Origin: Pseudohongiella sp.
GTDB lineage: Bacteria > Pseudomonadota > Gammaproteobacteria > Pseudomonadales > Pseudohongiellaceae
Direction: 5' to 3'
Assembly (NCBI RefSeq): GCF_011050365.1
Contig: NZ_DRFV01000015.1
Location: forward strand, 62,001-126,000
Length of the DNA stretch: 64,000 nt
This document shows, piece after piece, positions 1-8,872 of the stretch (position 1 is its first letter; the number at the start of each line of letters is the position of its first letter). The position numbers were made by a program, and so were the translations under genes. The notes under the pieces were generated by a model. The model was not told the DNA's origin. It searched no databases and saw nothing but the letters and a program-made list of their open reading frames with translations.

Positions 1-806
1 TCTTCACTTTGCCGCGATACTGTCGCGACATCTATCAGGGCAATCTGGTCGGTACTGCCGGGTCTGCCGATGCGCAATGATTCGATATTGCTGACGCTGT
101 CCAGGCCGGGCCGGGAGCTGATACGTACGTTCAGGTCGTCGACACGGGCCGCGCCGGCGCTTTGCACAGTGTTCTCCGCCTGAATGCTGTTGACAATTTG
201 TGCCAGTGGCAGGCCGGTGGCGATAAGCCTGTCATTGGGCAATTCAACGTAGATGGCCTCTTCCGGCAAGCCACGGGTTTCGACCTTGGCGACGCCGTTT
301 ACAGTCAGCAGTTCGCGTCGCAAAAAGGAGGCGACATCGCGGATTTCATTGTCGTCGAACGCGGGCGCTGTAACCGCGTAAAAAATGCCGAAGACATCTG
401 CAAAATCATCGTTGACCATGGACGGACCCGCGCCGTCGGGCAGGTTACGTTGAAAGTCGCCGACCTTGCGGCGCAACTCATCCCATACCTGCGGGATTTC
501 GTCGCCGTCATAGGTGTCCTGAATTTCGACGGTGATTTCCGAGCGCCCAGGGACCGACTTGGAGGTAATGCGTTTAAGCTGGGACAGCTGCTGGATGGCA
601 GATTCCAGGTGCTCGGTGACCTCAAGTTCAACCTCTTGCGCGGTGGCGCCGGGGTACGGTGTCACGACCACCGCCTGCTTCAGGGTGAATGCCGGATCCT
701 CCAGGCGCCCCAGGGTCAGGATGCCCCAGAGTCCGCCCAACATCAGGATCAGAATGAACAACCATGTATTGACCGGACGGTCGATGGCATAACGCGCAAA
801 ATCCAT
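1..806 (-). CDS. RND efflux pump permease, N-terminal part (cut by window edge)
   Basis: The frame reads from an ATG at 806 to the left edge with no stop, so at least 268 residues of a protein normally about 1,000 long are present. The start, MDFARYAIDRPVNTWLF, followed by a hydrophobic segment and a LEDPAFTLKQAVVVTPYPG-type stretch, is typical of inner-membrane RND permeases of the AcrB/heavy-metal superfamily, which export drugs or other toxic compounds using the proton gradient. The remainder visible here is the first periplasmic (porter) region. The gene lies 12 bases downstream of the adaptor gene at 819-1898 and is surely its partner in a tripartite pump. The substrate cannot be told from this fragment. 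Confidence 0.88.
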   Translation of the reverse strand, partial: MDFARYAIDRPVNTWLFILILMLGGLWGILTLGRLEDPAFTLKQAVVVTPYPGATAQEVELEVTEHLESAIQQLSQLKRITSKSVPGRSEITVEIQDTYDGDEIPQVWDELRRKVGDFQRNLPDGAGPSMVNDDFADVFGIFYAVTAPAFDDNEIRDVASFLRRELLTVNGVAKVETRGLPEEAIYVELPNDRLIATGLPLAQIVNSIQAENTVQSAGAARVDDLNVRISSRPGLDSVSNIESLRIGRPGSTDQIALIDVATVSRQSE

Positions 807-818
807 CTTGTTGTTCCC

Positions 819-1898
819 TCAGCGAGCGTTTCGGTAAGGTGTCACGGCCATGCCGTCATACAGCATGTGGGCGCCTGCGGTAACGATCTGTTCGCCCGGC
901 TGCAAACCTTCATGAATAACGACGCGGTTGGAGCCCAGTGCGCCCACGGTGACCGTTCTCGGACTGACAATGCCCTCACCTGCGTTATAGACCCAGACCC
1001 GAAAGCTGCCGTCATCGGCCGTATCAAGTGCCGCAGCCGGCACATCAATACGCGGCACCAGGAAATTGTCGCTGGACTGCACTGCCACGGTCGCTGTCAT
1101 GCCCGGCAGGATATTGATGCCCTCCTGGCGTGCGAGTCCGAAACTGACCTGATAGGTCTGGGTTACGGGATCCGCCTCGGTCGCGTGCTCGCGGTAACTC
1201 AGCGGAAACTGGCGCCCGGGATAGGCGGAAATCTCGGTTGTGACAGTAAAGCGTTCCGGAGTTTGCAGCATGGCCATCAGGCTTTCCGGCACCGAAATGT
1301 GGACGCGAAGCTCGGTAACATCCTGTACCCGCACGACTGCGGTGCCCGCCTGCACCTGGGTAAATGAATCTACAATGCGGCGCGTGATCAGGGCATCGAA
1401 AGGTGCCTCAATGCGGGTGTAGGCAAGATTTCGTTGTGCGGCACGCAAGGCCAGTTCGCGCATCTCCAGGTCCGACGCGGCACGATCGTAGGTGGCGCGC
1501 GGGATCGCCCCGCTGTCCAGCATCTTGCGGTTACGCTCGTAATCCAGCGTGCTCAGGTCGAGCGCGACCCTGGCCTCGCTGACGGCGAGTGCGTAATCAG
1601 CGTCGTCCAGTTCCGCGATCAGTTCGCCACGCGGCACAATGGCGCCCTGCTGGACCGGCATGCGGGCGATACGACCGCCAACCTGGAAGGCAAGATCAAC
1701 CGTACTCAGGGCGTCGACAACGCCGACAAAACGACGCACACCCTCGGCGCGATCCTGACCAATGGTTTCCAGGCGCACCGTACGCAGCTCGCGTCCGTTG
1801 TCCTGCTCTGCCGTGCTTTCCTGGCAGGCGCTAAGAATGGAAAACAGACTCAACAGCAACGTGACGCGAACCAGCAGCGACCGTAAGGAGCGGCTCAT
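819..1898 (-). CDS. RND efflux periplasmic adaptor (membrane fusion protein)
   Basis: This 359-residue protein links an inner-membrane RND pump to an outer-membrane channel. Residues 1-30 form a lipoprotein-like signal (hydrophobic run, then LSACQ, so Cys25 is probably lipidated). It then has a biotinyl-lipoyl-like half (VDLAFQVGGRIARMPVQQG), a helical hairpin around residues 95-150, the second lipoyl half (RIEAPFDALITRR), and beta-barrel and membrane-proximal domains ending VTAGAHMLYDGMAVTPYR. The order is standard for the HlyD/AcrA family and the length is normal. Its start overlaps the stop of the TetR gene by four bases (ATGA), so translation is probably coupled. No outer-membrane factor gene lies in the window. 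Confidence 0.92.
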   Translation of the reverse strand: MSRSLRSLLVRVTLLLSLFSILSACQESTAEQDNGRELRTVRLETIGQDRAEGVRRFVGVVDALSTVDLAFQVGGRIARMPVQQGAIVPRGELIAELDDADYALAVSEARVALDLSTLDYERNRKMLDSGAIPRATYDRAASDLEMRELALRAAQRNLAYTRIEAPFDALITRRIVDSFTQVQAGTAVVRVQDVTELRVHISVPESLMAMLQTPERFTVTTEISAYPGRQFPLSYREHATEADPVTQTYQVSFGLARQEGINILPGMTATVAVQSSDNFLVPRIDVPAAALDTADDGSFRVWVYNAGEGIVSPRTVTVGALGSNRVVIHEGLQPGEQIVTAGAHMLYDGMAVTPYRNAR

Positions 1899-2443
1899 GA
1901 CATTTCCTCGGATAATTGCAGAAGTTTTTGAAAAAGCTTGGTTTTCTCAGCCTGTGGATACGGCGAGATACCCAATATGTGATGGAACCAGATGCCGTCG
2001 GCAGCAGCCCATAACAACAGGCCCATATCGGGATCTGTGCATTCCGCGCTGATACGCTGGTAACTTTCCTGGAAAGCCGTACGCAGGGGTTCCAATAGCT
2101 CAGGATTTTCTGCCGACGCGGTCAGAATACACATGTAAATACCAGGGTCGACCATTTGATGCCCGGCAACAGCGCGCAATGTGGCGCGCAAATGCGCGTT
2201 GGGCTCACCGGTCATGGCACGTTCTTCGGTTGCAGTAATGCTCTTGAATTGCTCGACGAGTCGGGCCAGCATTCCCCGCAGCAAGGCTTCCTTGTTTGGG
2301 TAGTTGTATAACAGACCGCCCTTGCTCAGACCACATTCGCAGGCGACCTTGTCCAGGGTCAGGTGCCCCGCGCCTTCGCGCTCAGCCACGCGCTGCGCGG
2401 CGTCGAGAATATTGTCACGCGAATTGGATCTGAGTTGCGCCAT
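1895..2443 (-). CDS. TetR/AcrR-family transcriptional regulator of the RND operon
   Basis: The protein is 182 residues when started at the ATG at 2443. It begins MAQLRSNSRDNILDAAQRVA and has a helix-turn-helix near residues 25-50 (LTLDKVACECGLSKGGLLYNYPNKEALL), the hallmark of TetR repressors; the rest is a ligand-binding helical domain with a TetR_C-like region. A longer frame opens at 2488, but the extra 15 codons run through a dyad at 2449-2464 that looks like the operator, so the shorter start is preferred. The regulator is the first gene of the efflux operon. By family rule it represses itself and the pump until a ligand binds. Confidence 0.9.
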   Translation of the reverse strand: MAQLRSNSRDNILDAAQRVAEREGAGHLTLDKVACECGLSKGGLLYNYPNKEALLRGMLARLVEQFKSITATEERAMTGEPNAHLRATLRAVAGHQMVDPGIYMCILTASAENPELLEPLRTAFQESYQRISAECTDPDMGLLLWAAADGIWFHHILGISPYPQAEKTKLFQKLLQLSEEMS

Positions 2444-2448
2444 TACTT

Positions 2449-2464
2449 TACCGTCCGGATGGTA
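2449..2464 (-). promoter_or_regulatory. Probable TetR operator upstream of the efflux operon
   Basis: TACCGTCCGGATGGTA is a 16-bp inverted repeat with seven of eight pairs matching, and partial symmetry extends outward to about 2445-2468. It sits just before the tetR start. On the minus strand a possible promoter (TTGTTA, 16-bp spacer, TATACC) has its -10 overlapping the dyad. The position fits autorepression. This is inferred from symmetry and context only. Confidence 0.5.
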
Positions 2465-2512
2465 TAGTTTAAAGCGCAAGCTTAACAAATAAGTGTTACT
2501 TAATGCAACGTT

Positions 2513-3871
2513 TTAGCTGGGGTCAGATGTGTCTGTGTCGACTGTTGCGGGGTCAGACCCCGCCGCCGCTGGAACTTTCGGCCAATCCGGCATGGACTTG
2601 ATATAAACATCCTGTTGCGGATATGGGATGGTAATGTTGGCCTTCTTGAATGCCCGCCAGATGGCAACGTTGATATCCGAACGGACCGGCGTAAAGCCAT
2701 TGTTGGGGTCGTTGATCCATACCCTGACCTCCAGAGCGATGCCGCTGTCGGCAAATTCGGTGAGCCGGACGGTGGGTGGCGGATCCTGTAACACCCGGGA
2801 AGAAGCAAAGGCGCAGTCCAGCATAAGCTGCATGGCCACTTCCGGATCATTGTCGTAACTGATCTGCACCGGCACGGTGACCCGCACGTTGGGATCAGCG
2901 TAGCTCCAGTTGATCACTTGTGAGGTGATCAGGTTCTCATTGGGGATCAGGGTATCGACCCCCTCCCTGTTGCGAACCACAATATAGCGGGCATTAAGCT
3001 CCTGTACCCAGCCAAACTTGGTGCCGACAGTAATAATATCACCGGGTTTGATGGAGCGATCCAGTACCAGAATAAAACCACTGATGAAGTTTGACGCGAT
3101 ACTTTGCAGGCCAAAGCCCAAACCGACACCCAGAGCCCCGCCAAATATCGCCAGCGAACTCAGGTTGATGCCGACTGCGTTAAGGGCAAGCAGAAACGCC
3201 AGTGTCAGCAGCAGAAACCGGCTCAGTTTGCTGACCCCGACCTGCATGCTGGGCGAGATTCCCGGTACGCGGGCGACCTGGCGGTTGATGAGGTCGGCAA
3301 TCCACACGGCCAGGATGAACGCGAGTGCGACGATAAACAGGAGCTGGAACGTCGACAATACGGTGATGCGTGTTTCCCCGATCGTCAGTCCCATATTGTC
3401 GAGCAGCGCCAGCACCCCCGGCAACCAGCCGAGCAAATGCATGATCACGATTGACCAGACCAGCAGCACCAGCGCATTTTCGGATGAGCGCATGATCGGA
3501 TTTGATGCAAACGATTTGCGCAGTATGTAAACGCATAGCCGGATCAGCGCCAGCGCCGCCAGTATTGGCGAGATGACATTGAGGATGGCGGTGGGCAGGC
3601 CATAGTTCTCCAGAATGCCGATGGCAATCAGAATGAACACCAGTGCCGTTAATGGCCAGACGATGCGCTGGGCGCCGCGAACTGCGATGTGTCTGAGCCC
3701 GGTGCTCTGGGTGTTGCTCTGTTCCAGTACGGATTGCATCCGGGCATTAATCAGCGCCGCCAATGCCAGGGCGGATAACAGCACCAGAAACTGCCACCAG
3801 TATTCGGGTGTCTGCAGCGCGACGATGACTTGCTGGGAGCGTTCCTGCAGCAACGTAAGCAACTCTTGCAT
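2513..3871 (-). CDS. MscS-family mechanosensitive ion channel
   Basis: This 452-residue inner-membrane protein has about five or six hydrophobic segments in its first 250 residues. The MscS core follows: the pore-lining helix (LAIFGGALGVGLGFGLQSI, Gly/Ala-rich, about residues 235-255), then the conserved beta domain (FISGFILVLDRSIKPGDIITV, residues 260-280) and the cytoplasmic vestibule with IPNENLITSQVINWS. Such channels open under membrane tension and release osmolytes on hypo-osmotic shock. It is larger than E. coli MscS (286 residues) because of additional N-terminal helices, as in YbdG/YnaI-type proteins. It ends 69 bases before tetR and may be transcribed independently. The C-terminal tail is Asp/Ser/Thr-rich and probably disordered. 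Confidence 0.9.
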   Translation of the reverse strand: MQELLTLLQERSQQVIVALQTPEYWWQFLVLLSALALAALINARMQSVLEQSNTQSTGLRHIAVRGAQRIVWPLTALVFILIAIGILENYGLPTAILNVISPILAALALIRLCVYILRKSFASNPIMRSSENALVLLVWSIVIMHLLGWLPGVLALLDNMGLTIGETRITVLSTFQLLFIVALAFILAVWIADLINRQVARVPGISPSMQVGVSKLSRFLLLTLAFLLALNAVGINLSSLAIFGGALGVGLGFGLQSIASNFISGFILVLDRSIKPGDIITVGTKFGWVQELNARYIVVRNREGVDTLIPNENLITSQVINWSYADPNVRVTVPVQISYDNDPEVAMQLMLDCAFASSRVLQDPPPTVRLTEFADSGIALEVRVWINDPNNGFTPVRSDINVAIWRAFKKANITIPYPQQDVYIKSMPDWPKVPAAAGSDPATVDTDTSDPS

Positions 3872-3959
3872 GATTGGTATGGCTCTCCTGCAACTTTATT
3901 TCGGGTTAACGCCAAGCATATCTATCATCGCTGGCCAATAACAGCGAAAATATTGACCC

Positions 3960-5171
3960 ATGAAAGCACCCTACCCTTTGTTCGACACTCTGGACAACAT
4001 GCCCAATCCGTGGCGCGAGCCCCCGCGCATCAGCGCAGCTATGCTGGCATCCTGCAAACAGGCGTTGCCGGCGAGTGCTGCTGACGACTACCGCAGTGCC
4101 AGCGAGTTTCTGTATAGCTACCGCGGCAGCCCCGATACTTTTACGGCCTATCGTCGTGAGCTGGAACACTTTCTGCAATGGAGCTGGCTGATTGCTGGCC
4201 TGTCGTTGCGCGAGATCCAGCGCGAACATCTCGAGTCCTACGTTGAATTCTCCCGGCAGCCGCCTGATACCTGGATTGGTCGCAAGCAGGTGCCCCGTTT
4301 TATCGAACGCCAGGGTGAGCGTGTTGCGAACCCGGACTGGCGGCCCTACCAGGCCCACCCTGATCAGCCTTATGCCCTGTCCCAGTCGGGTTTGCAGGCC
4401 ATGTTCGCGGTACTGAGCAGTTTCTTTAATTACCTGGTGCAGGAGAACCAGCTGCAGGCGAACCCGGTGGCGCGCATTCGTCAGAAAGGCAAGTTCCTGC
4501 GTAAACGTCAGGGTCAGGACAAGATACGTCGCTTGTCGCAAATACAATGGGACGTCGTGATCGAGACGGCCGAGGAAATGGCAGACAAGGATGGGGACAC
4601 GCATGAACGCACGCTTTTCATCATGACCGCTCTGTTTGCCATGTATCTGCGTATCTCGGAATTGGTGGAAACTGAACGCTGGATTCCGCAAATGGGTCAC
4701 TTTCAGCGCGATCTGGAAGGCAACTGGTGGTTTCTGACGGTCGGCAAAGGCAACAAGGAGCGTGAGGTTTCAGTCAGCGATGCCATGCTGCAGGCGCTGC
4801 GCCGGTACCGCGAGTCACGGGGGCTGTCTGTCATGCCCCTGCCGGGCGAGGCGACACCGCTGATCCACAAGACGCGGGGCAAAGGCGGCATCACCAGTAC
4901 CCGGCAGATTCGCAGTATCGTGCAAAAATGTTTTAACCAGGCTGAAGCAAAGCTGCGCGCCGAAGGGTCTATTGAGGAGGCTGAAAGGCTGGCGACGGCT
5001 ACGGTGCACTGGTTGCGACATACCGGTATCTCGGAAGACGTCAAACACAGGCCTCGTGAACACGTGCGTGACGACGCCGGTCACGGCTCCAGTGCTATCA
5101 CGGATCGTTACATTGATGTGGAGCGGGCGGAGCGACATGCCAGCGCCCGCAATAAGCCTGTCACTAAATAA
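3960..5171 (+). CDS. Solitary tyrosine recombinase (site-specific integrase)
   Basis: This 403-residue protein has an N-terminal SAM-like core-binding domain (about residues 40-190; SPDTFTAYRRELEHFLQWS, then LSSFFNYLVQENQLQANP) and a C-terminal catalytic domain. The catalytic set looks complete: Arg231 (MYLRISEL), Lys266 in the beta-hairpin (GKGNKERE), His350 and Arg353 (HWLRHT), His375 (GHGSS), and the nucleophile Tyr384 (ITDRYID), nine residues after His375. The family cuts and rejoins DNA at specific sites. It is not XerC or XerD by visible sequence, being about 100 residues longer with an enlarged N-terminal part. No excisionase, phage gene, tRNA or direct repeat is seen beside it, so its target site is unknown. 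Confidence 0.9.
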   Translation: MKAPYPLFDTLDNMPNPWREPPRISAAMLASCKQALPASAADDYRSASEFLYSYRGSPDTFTAYRRELEHFLQWSWLIAGLSLREIQREHLESYVEFSRQPPDTWIGRKQVPRFIERQGERVANPDWRPYQAHPDQPYALSQSGLQAMFAVLSSFFNYLVQENQLQANPVARIRQKGKFLRKRQGQDKIRRLSQIQWDVVIETAEEMADKDGDTHERTLFIMTALFAMYLRISELVETERWIPQMGHFQRDLEGNWWFLTVGKGNKEREVSVSDAMLQALRRYRESRGLSVMPLPGEATPLIHKTRGKGGITSTRQIRSIVQKCFNQAEAKLRAEGSIEEAERLATATVHWLRHTGISEDVKHRPREHVRDDAGHGSSAITDRYIDVERAERHASARNKPVTK

Positions 5172-5213
5172 CACAACTAAACGGGCGTTTAGCTGATAAA
5201 TTCTTGGGTGACC

Positions 5214-5240
5214 TTGACATACCGCGTCAAATCGTAATAT
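5214..5240 (+). promoter_or_regulatory. Candidate sigma-70 promoter of prc
   Basis: A perfect TTGACA at 5214-5219 is followed after 15 bp by TAATAT at 5235-5240, about 38 bases before the prc start. The spacer is shorter than the ideal 17 bp, so the -10 assignment is uncertain. Confidence 0.4.
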
Positions 5241-5277
5241 CAAGGATCTGAAATTCAGGCAATAAATTGTGTGAGGT

Positions 5278-7602
5278 ATGACGTTGAATACTGAGACTCA
5301 TGAGTTCAAATCGACACCAGATCAGCCGCAGCCGGTGACATTGTTGCCGACCCTGTTGCGCAAAGCAGGCGCCATCATCAGCCTGTCCGCAGTACTGGCC
5401 TGGATGTTTGCTTGTCCGGCGGCGGCGCAGGACGCTGGACTGCAGGCTGAGTCGGGTGTGACAGCGCCGGCTGCCGAAGACGAGCTGCTGGAGCTGGATG
5501 CTGACAGCCTGTATGCCGCCATGGCGCCGCTGCCGATTTACGGCCGCACGGCCATTGAGCTGCTTCGTGAGCTGGAAACCAAACACTACTCGCCGGTGAC
5601 GTTTGATAATAACTTTTCCACGGAAGTCTTTGATAACTATGTTGATATGCTGGATGGTTCGCGCCTGTACCTGACGCAGACCGATATCGACACCATTGAA
5701 AGTCTTCGCGACTCACTGGACGAAAGCCTGAAAAATGGCGACCTTCAGCCCGGCTTCGAAATCTACAATCTGTACCATCGACGGGTACTCGATCGGCTGG
5801 TGTGGACGGTTGAATTTGTCGAAAACGAGCTGGATACCTTCGACTTCACACTCGACGAAGAGCTGATCATTGATCGTGAGGATGCACCCTGGGCAGCATC
5901 TGAGGCGGCGCTCGATGAATTGTGGCGCAAACGCATCAAGAACAGCACCCTGAGTCTGTCGTTGACAGGCATGGAAATGGACAAGGTAGAGGAGCGCCTG
6001 AGCAAGCGTTACCGTAACCAGTTGACCCAGGTTGCCAAGACCAACGAGCGCGACGTCTTCCAGGCCTACATGGCGACGATTGCACGCACGGTTGACCCGC
6101 ACACCAGTTATTTCTCACCGCGCGACTCGGAAAACTTCAACATGGGCCTGCGTGGCTCGTTGCAGGGCATCGGCGCCCAGCTCACGTCGGAAGATGAATA
6201 CACCAAAGTTGCCGAGCTCATCAAAGGTGGTCCGGCCGAGCAGGCCGGCGAGCTGAAAGCCGGTGATCGTATCATCGGTATTGCACAGGGCGAAGAAGGT
6301 GAAATGCAGGACGTGATCGGTTTGCGCCTGGATGATGTGGTGGATCAGATCCGTGGTGAGAAAGGCACCCTGGTGCGACTTAATGTGCTGCCGGCCGAAG
6401 CCACCAGCGAAATCGGCGCGCGCGAGATTCTCATCACCCGTGATACCGTCGAGCTGTCGGAACAGTTTGCCCGCAGCGACGTGCTGGAAGTCGACATCGA
6501 TGATGATATCTATCGCATCGGTGTGATCACCCTGCCCTCGTTTTATTTTGATTTCGAGGCGGCATCAGCCGGCCTGACAGATTACCGTAGTTCCGCCCGC
6601 GATGTACGTGCCCTGCTGGAAGACTTAAAGCAGGATGATGTGGAAGCCGTGGTGGTGGATCTGCGTTACAACGGTGGTGGTTCGCTTAATGAAGCCAACG
6701 AGCTGGTTGGGCTGTTTATCGAGTCGGGTCCGACAGTGCAGATTCGCTACTCCGGTCAACGCAATGGTTTTGTTCGCTCTTATGGCGATGCCGACCCGGA
6801 AGTGGTTTACGACGGTCCGCTGGCAGTGTTGGTGAACCGTGCCAGTGCGTCTGCGTCGGAAATCTTTGCGGGTGCCATTCAGGATTACCAGCGTGGCATT
6901 GTTCTTGGTGGACAGACATTCGGTAAAGGCACGGTGCAGGAAATCATTCCGATGGACTATGGTCAGGTCAAACTGACGCGCTCCAAGTTCTATCGTATCT
7001 CCGGTGCCAGCACCCAGCACCGCGGCGTGTTGCCCGATATTGACTTCCCTGACCGCTACCAGGCGATTGAGACCATGGGCGAGAGCAATCTTGATGGCGC
7101 CCTGCCCTGGGATACGGTGCGTCCGGTGGAATACCGCTCTTACCACGCGCTGCGCGAGATCATTCCCGAGCTGCAGGCGCGACATCAGCAGCGGGCGGAG
7201 AATGATCCTGATTTCATCTATCTGGAAGGCACCGTTGAGCGCATGATGGAAGCCCGTCAGCGTGAAACCATACCGCTGAACAGGGAATTACTGAAAGCAC
7301 AGCGAGATGCCGATCGACGTGAAGCATTCGAGGCGAACAATGCTCGCCTGGCCGCCAAAGGGCTGCCGCTGGAAGAATGGCGCGACGAGACCTTTGAGGA
7401 AGACAGTGAGGAGCTGGACGTCGCGGTTGTTGACGAGGAAGCGGAGTCAGAGGACGAGCGTGAGGAAGACGATCCGCTGTTGCAGGAAAGTGGTCGTATC
7501 CTGGTAGATATGGCGGAGCTGTTGGGCAATCCGATGGCCGCCGCGCACGATTCCGGCAATGTGCGGGCAGCGCTGAACACTATGGAGCTGTCTGAGCAGT
7601 AA
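5278..7602 (+). CDS. prc: Tail-specific (C-terminal processing) protease Prc/Tsp
   Basis: This 774-residue periplasmic S41 serine protease degrades proteins by recognising their C termini. A hydrophobic segment at about residues 28-50 ending AAAQ is the signal peptide or anchor. An N-terminal helical region follows, then a PDZ domain (about residues 285-370; MGLRGSLQGIGAQL, AGDRIIGI) and the protease core. By alignment with the E. coli Tsp motif (Ser430, Asp441, Lys455) the active site is Ser525 (SASASEIF), with Asp536 and Lys550 (GKGTVQ). The C-terminal DUF3340-like part holds a strongly acidic insert at about residues 700-735, which helps explain the extra length over E. coli Prc (682). Known roles in the family are processing of PBP3 and control of murein hydrolases. 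Confidence 0.93.
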   Translation: MTLNTETHEFKSTPDQPQPVTLLPTLLRKAGAIISLSAVLAWMFACPAAAQDAGLQAESGVTAPAAEDELLELDADSLYAAMAPLPIYGRTAIELLRELETKHYSPVTFDNNFSTEVFDNYVDMLDGSRLYLTQTDIDTIESLRDSLDESLKNGDLQPGFEIYNLYHRRVLDRLVWTVEFVENELDTFDFTLDEELIIDREDAPWAASEAALDELWRKRIKNSTLSLSLTGMEMDKVEERLSKRYRNQLTQVAKTNERDVFQAYMATIARTVDPHTSYFSPRDSENFNMGLRGSLQGIGAQLTSEDEYTKVAELIKGGPAEQAGELKAGDRIIGIAQGEEGEMQDVIGLRLDDVVDQIRGEKGTLVRLNVLPAEATSEIGAREILITRDTVELSEQFARSDVLEVDIDDDIYRIGVITLPSFYFDFEAASAGLTDYRSSARDVRALLEDLKQDDVEAVVVDLRYNGGGSLNEANELVGLFIESGPTVQIRYSGQRNGFVRSYGDADPEVVYDGPLAVLVNRASASASEIFAGAIQDYQRGIVLGGQTFGKGTVQEIIPMDYGQVKLTRSKFYRISGASTQHRGVLPDIDFPDRYQAIETMGESNLDGALPWDTVRPVEYRSYHALREIIPELQARHQQRAENDPDFIYLEGTVERMMEARQRETIPLNRELLKAQRDADRREAFEANNARLAAKGLPLEEWRDETFEEDSEELDVAVVDEEAESEDEREEDDPLLQESGRILVDMAELLGNPMAAAHDSGNVRAALNTMELSEQ

Positions 7603-7624
7603 TCTGCGGTTGACGGATACAAAA

Positions 7625-7651
7625 ACGGGAGCCTTGGCTCCCGTTTTTTTT
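7625..7651. terminator. Bidirectional rho-independent terminator between prc and the DUF3089 gene
   Basis: ACGGGAGCC and GGCTCCCGT form a perfect 9-bp stem (7625-7633 with 7636-7644), followed by a run of T to 7651 and preceded by A at 7620-7625. It lies between two convergent stops (7602 and 7688), so it can end transcription in both directions. Confidence 0.9.
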
Positions 7652-7687
7652 ACTGCTCTATTTTTCCGGACAACCAACAGCCGTCAT

Positions 7688-8872
7688 TCAACGCCACTGA
7701 TAGGCGTGCGCCTGTCTGGAGACCAGTTCAATCAGATCGCCCATGGTCGCATTGACGTCAATCAGATGCAGGCCCCAGCCTTCATTGATGCTGCCATCCG
7801 GATTCAGGACATCGCCACTGATAGTGTCGGTACGCGGGTCATCAGGGTTGGCATTGACCGTGATTTCCAGATACGAAAACTGATCATTACTGACACATTC
7901 CGCACTGAGTAGTCCGGGCACGCTGACAAAAGGCGTGCTGATATTGGTGCCATAGCTGCTCGTCCACGGCGTGGGGCCGACGGAGGAAAAACCTTCCGGA
8001 GCAACATTGCTGAGATAAGCATCAAGCTCATTGCTGCCCTTGGCCAGCTGCGCCGGGTTGGTACACGCACTGACCGTGCCGTTGCCGTTGCGTCCGAACA
8101 GCGCCATTGGAGGCGGTGGATTGGTGGCACGATAGGAGGCATAGGTGATGATGCAGCCCGTCTGATCACCGCGCTCACACAAGGGCATATGTTTAAACGT
8201 TCCGCCAACGACCGCATCTTCAGGCACCTGTATGGTCGTGCCCAACAACATGGCGGAGACAATCTGGTCCTCTACATCCTTGCCTTCAATTTCATTTACA
8301 ATCAGTCGGGTCAGAACGCCGGCGCCCTGGGAGTGGCCTATCAGGACAACGCCACGGCCTTCATTATCGTTCTCGAGGTAGTAATTCCACGCATTCAGCA
8401 CGTCCTGATAACCCAGTTCCCGGTCAGGCACCAGATCCGAGTCTCCGGTCATATTTGCGCGCAACGCAGTCAGTGTTACCTGCCGGTATAAAGGCGCAAA
8501 CGCACGGCACTGTGACCCCATCCGGGTAAATTGACTGCGTACCACGTCGTATTCTTCCGGGCCGGCAACCATGTCACTGTTCGCCGTTGCATCCTGCGAC
8601 ACCGTGGGATAAACGTAAAAGCAGTCAACCGGGGCGAACGGGTTGTCCGACCATGGCTCCAGCCCAATGGATCCGTCTGCCTTGACAATGGTTGTACTCA
8701 TGTCAACTTCACATGCCCGCGAGTTACTGGGCCGGCACAGCCAGTTACTGACATCAGAATAGTCGACAGCCTCGGCTGCCTGGGTGGATGCCAACGGCAT
8801 CAGGGCGCCGCTCAGCCCAAGCACCAGAGCTCCCAGACTTGTGCCTGGCATCAAGTGTTTGTGGATTGTCAT
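7688..8872 (-). CDS. Secreted DUF3089-family alpha/beta-hydrolase-like protein
   Basis: This 394-residue protein has a signal peptide (about residues 1-33, ending STQAAEA). The mature part matches DUF3089: VSNWLCRPS near the start, CFYVYPTVS, FAPLYRQVTL, and a nucleophile elbow GHSQG (VVLIGHSQGAGVLTRLI, around residue 180) as in alpha/beta hydrolases. The substrate of this family is not known to me; a lipase or esterase role is a guess from the fold. Several Cys pairs (WLCRPSNSRACE, LCERGDQTGC) fit disulfide bonds in an exported protein. It faces prc across a shared terminator and is divergent from the NhaC gene, so probably monocistronic. Confidence 0.85.
   Translation of the reverse strand: MTIHKHLMPGTSLGALVLGLSGALMPLASTQAAEAVDYSDVSNWLCRPSNSRACEVDMSTTIVKADGSIGLEPWSDNPFAPVDCFYVYPTVSQDATANSDMVAGPEEYDVVRSQFTRMGSQCRAFAPLYRQVTLTALRANMTGDSDLVPDRELGYQDVLNAWNYYLENDNEGRGVVLIGHSQGAGVLTRLIVNEIEGKDVEDQIVSAMLLGTTIQVPEDAVVGGTFKHMPLCERGDQTGCIITYASYRATNPPPPMALFGRNGNGTVSACTNPAQLAKGSNELDAYLSNVAPEGFSSVGPTPWTSSYGTNISTPFVSVPGLLSAECVSNDQFSYLEITVNANPDDPRTDTISGDVLNPDGSINEGWGLHLIDVNATMGDLIELVSRQAHAYQWR

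Noticed and set aside
162-1367. 401-codon open frame on the plus strand
   Set aside because: It lies antisense to the RND pump and adaptor genes, has no recognisable motif, and is Cys/His/Arg-rich in the manner of a shadow frame.
3906-4700. 264-codon open frame on the minus strand
   Set aside because: It is antisense to the tyrosine recombinase, whose catalytic residues are intact, and has no family features.
3960-5171. Prophage or genomic island around the recombinase
   Set aside because: No other phage or island genes, no attachment repeats and no flanking tRNA are visible; neighbours are normal chromosomal genes.
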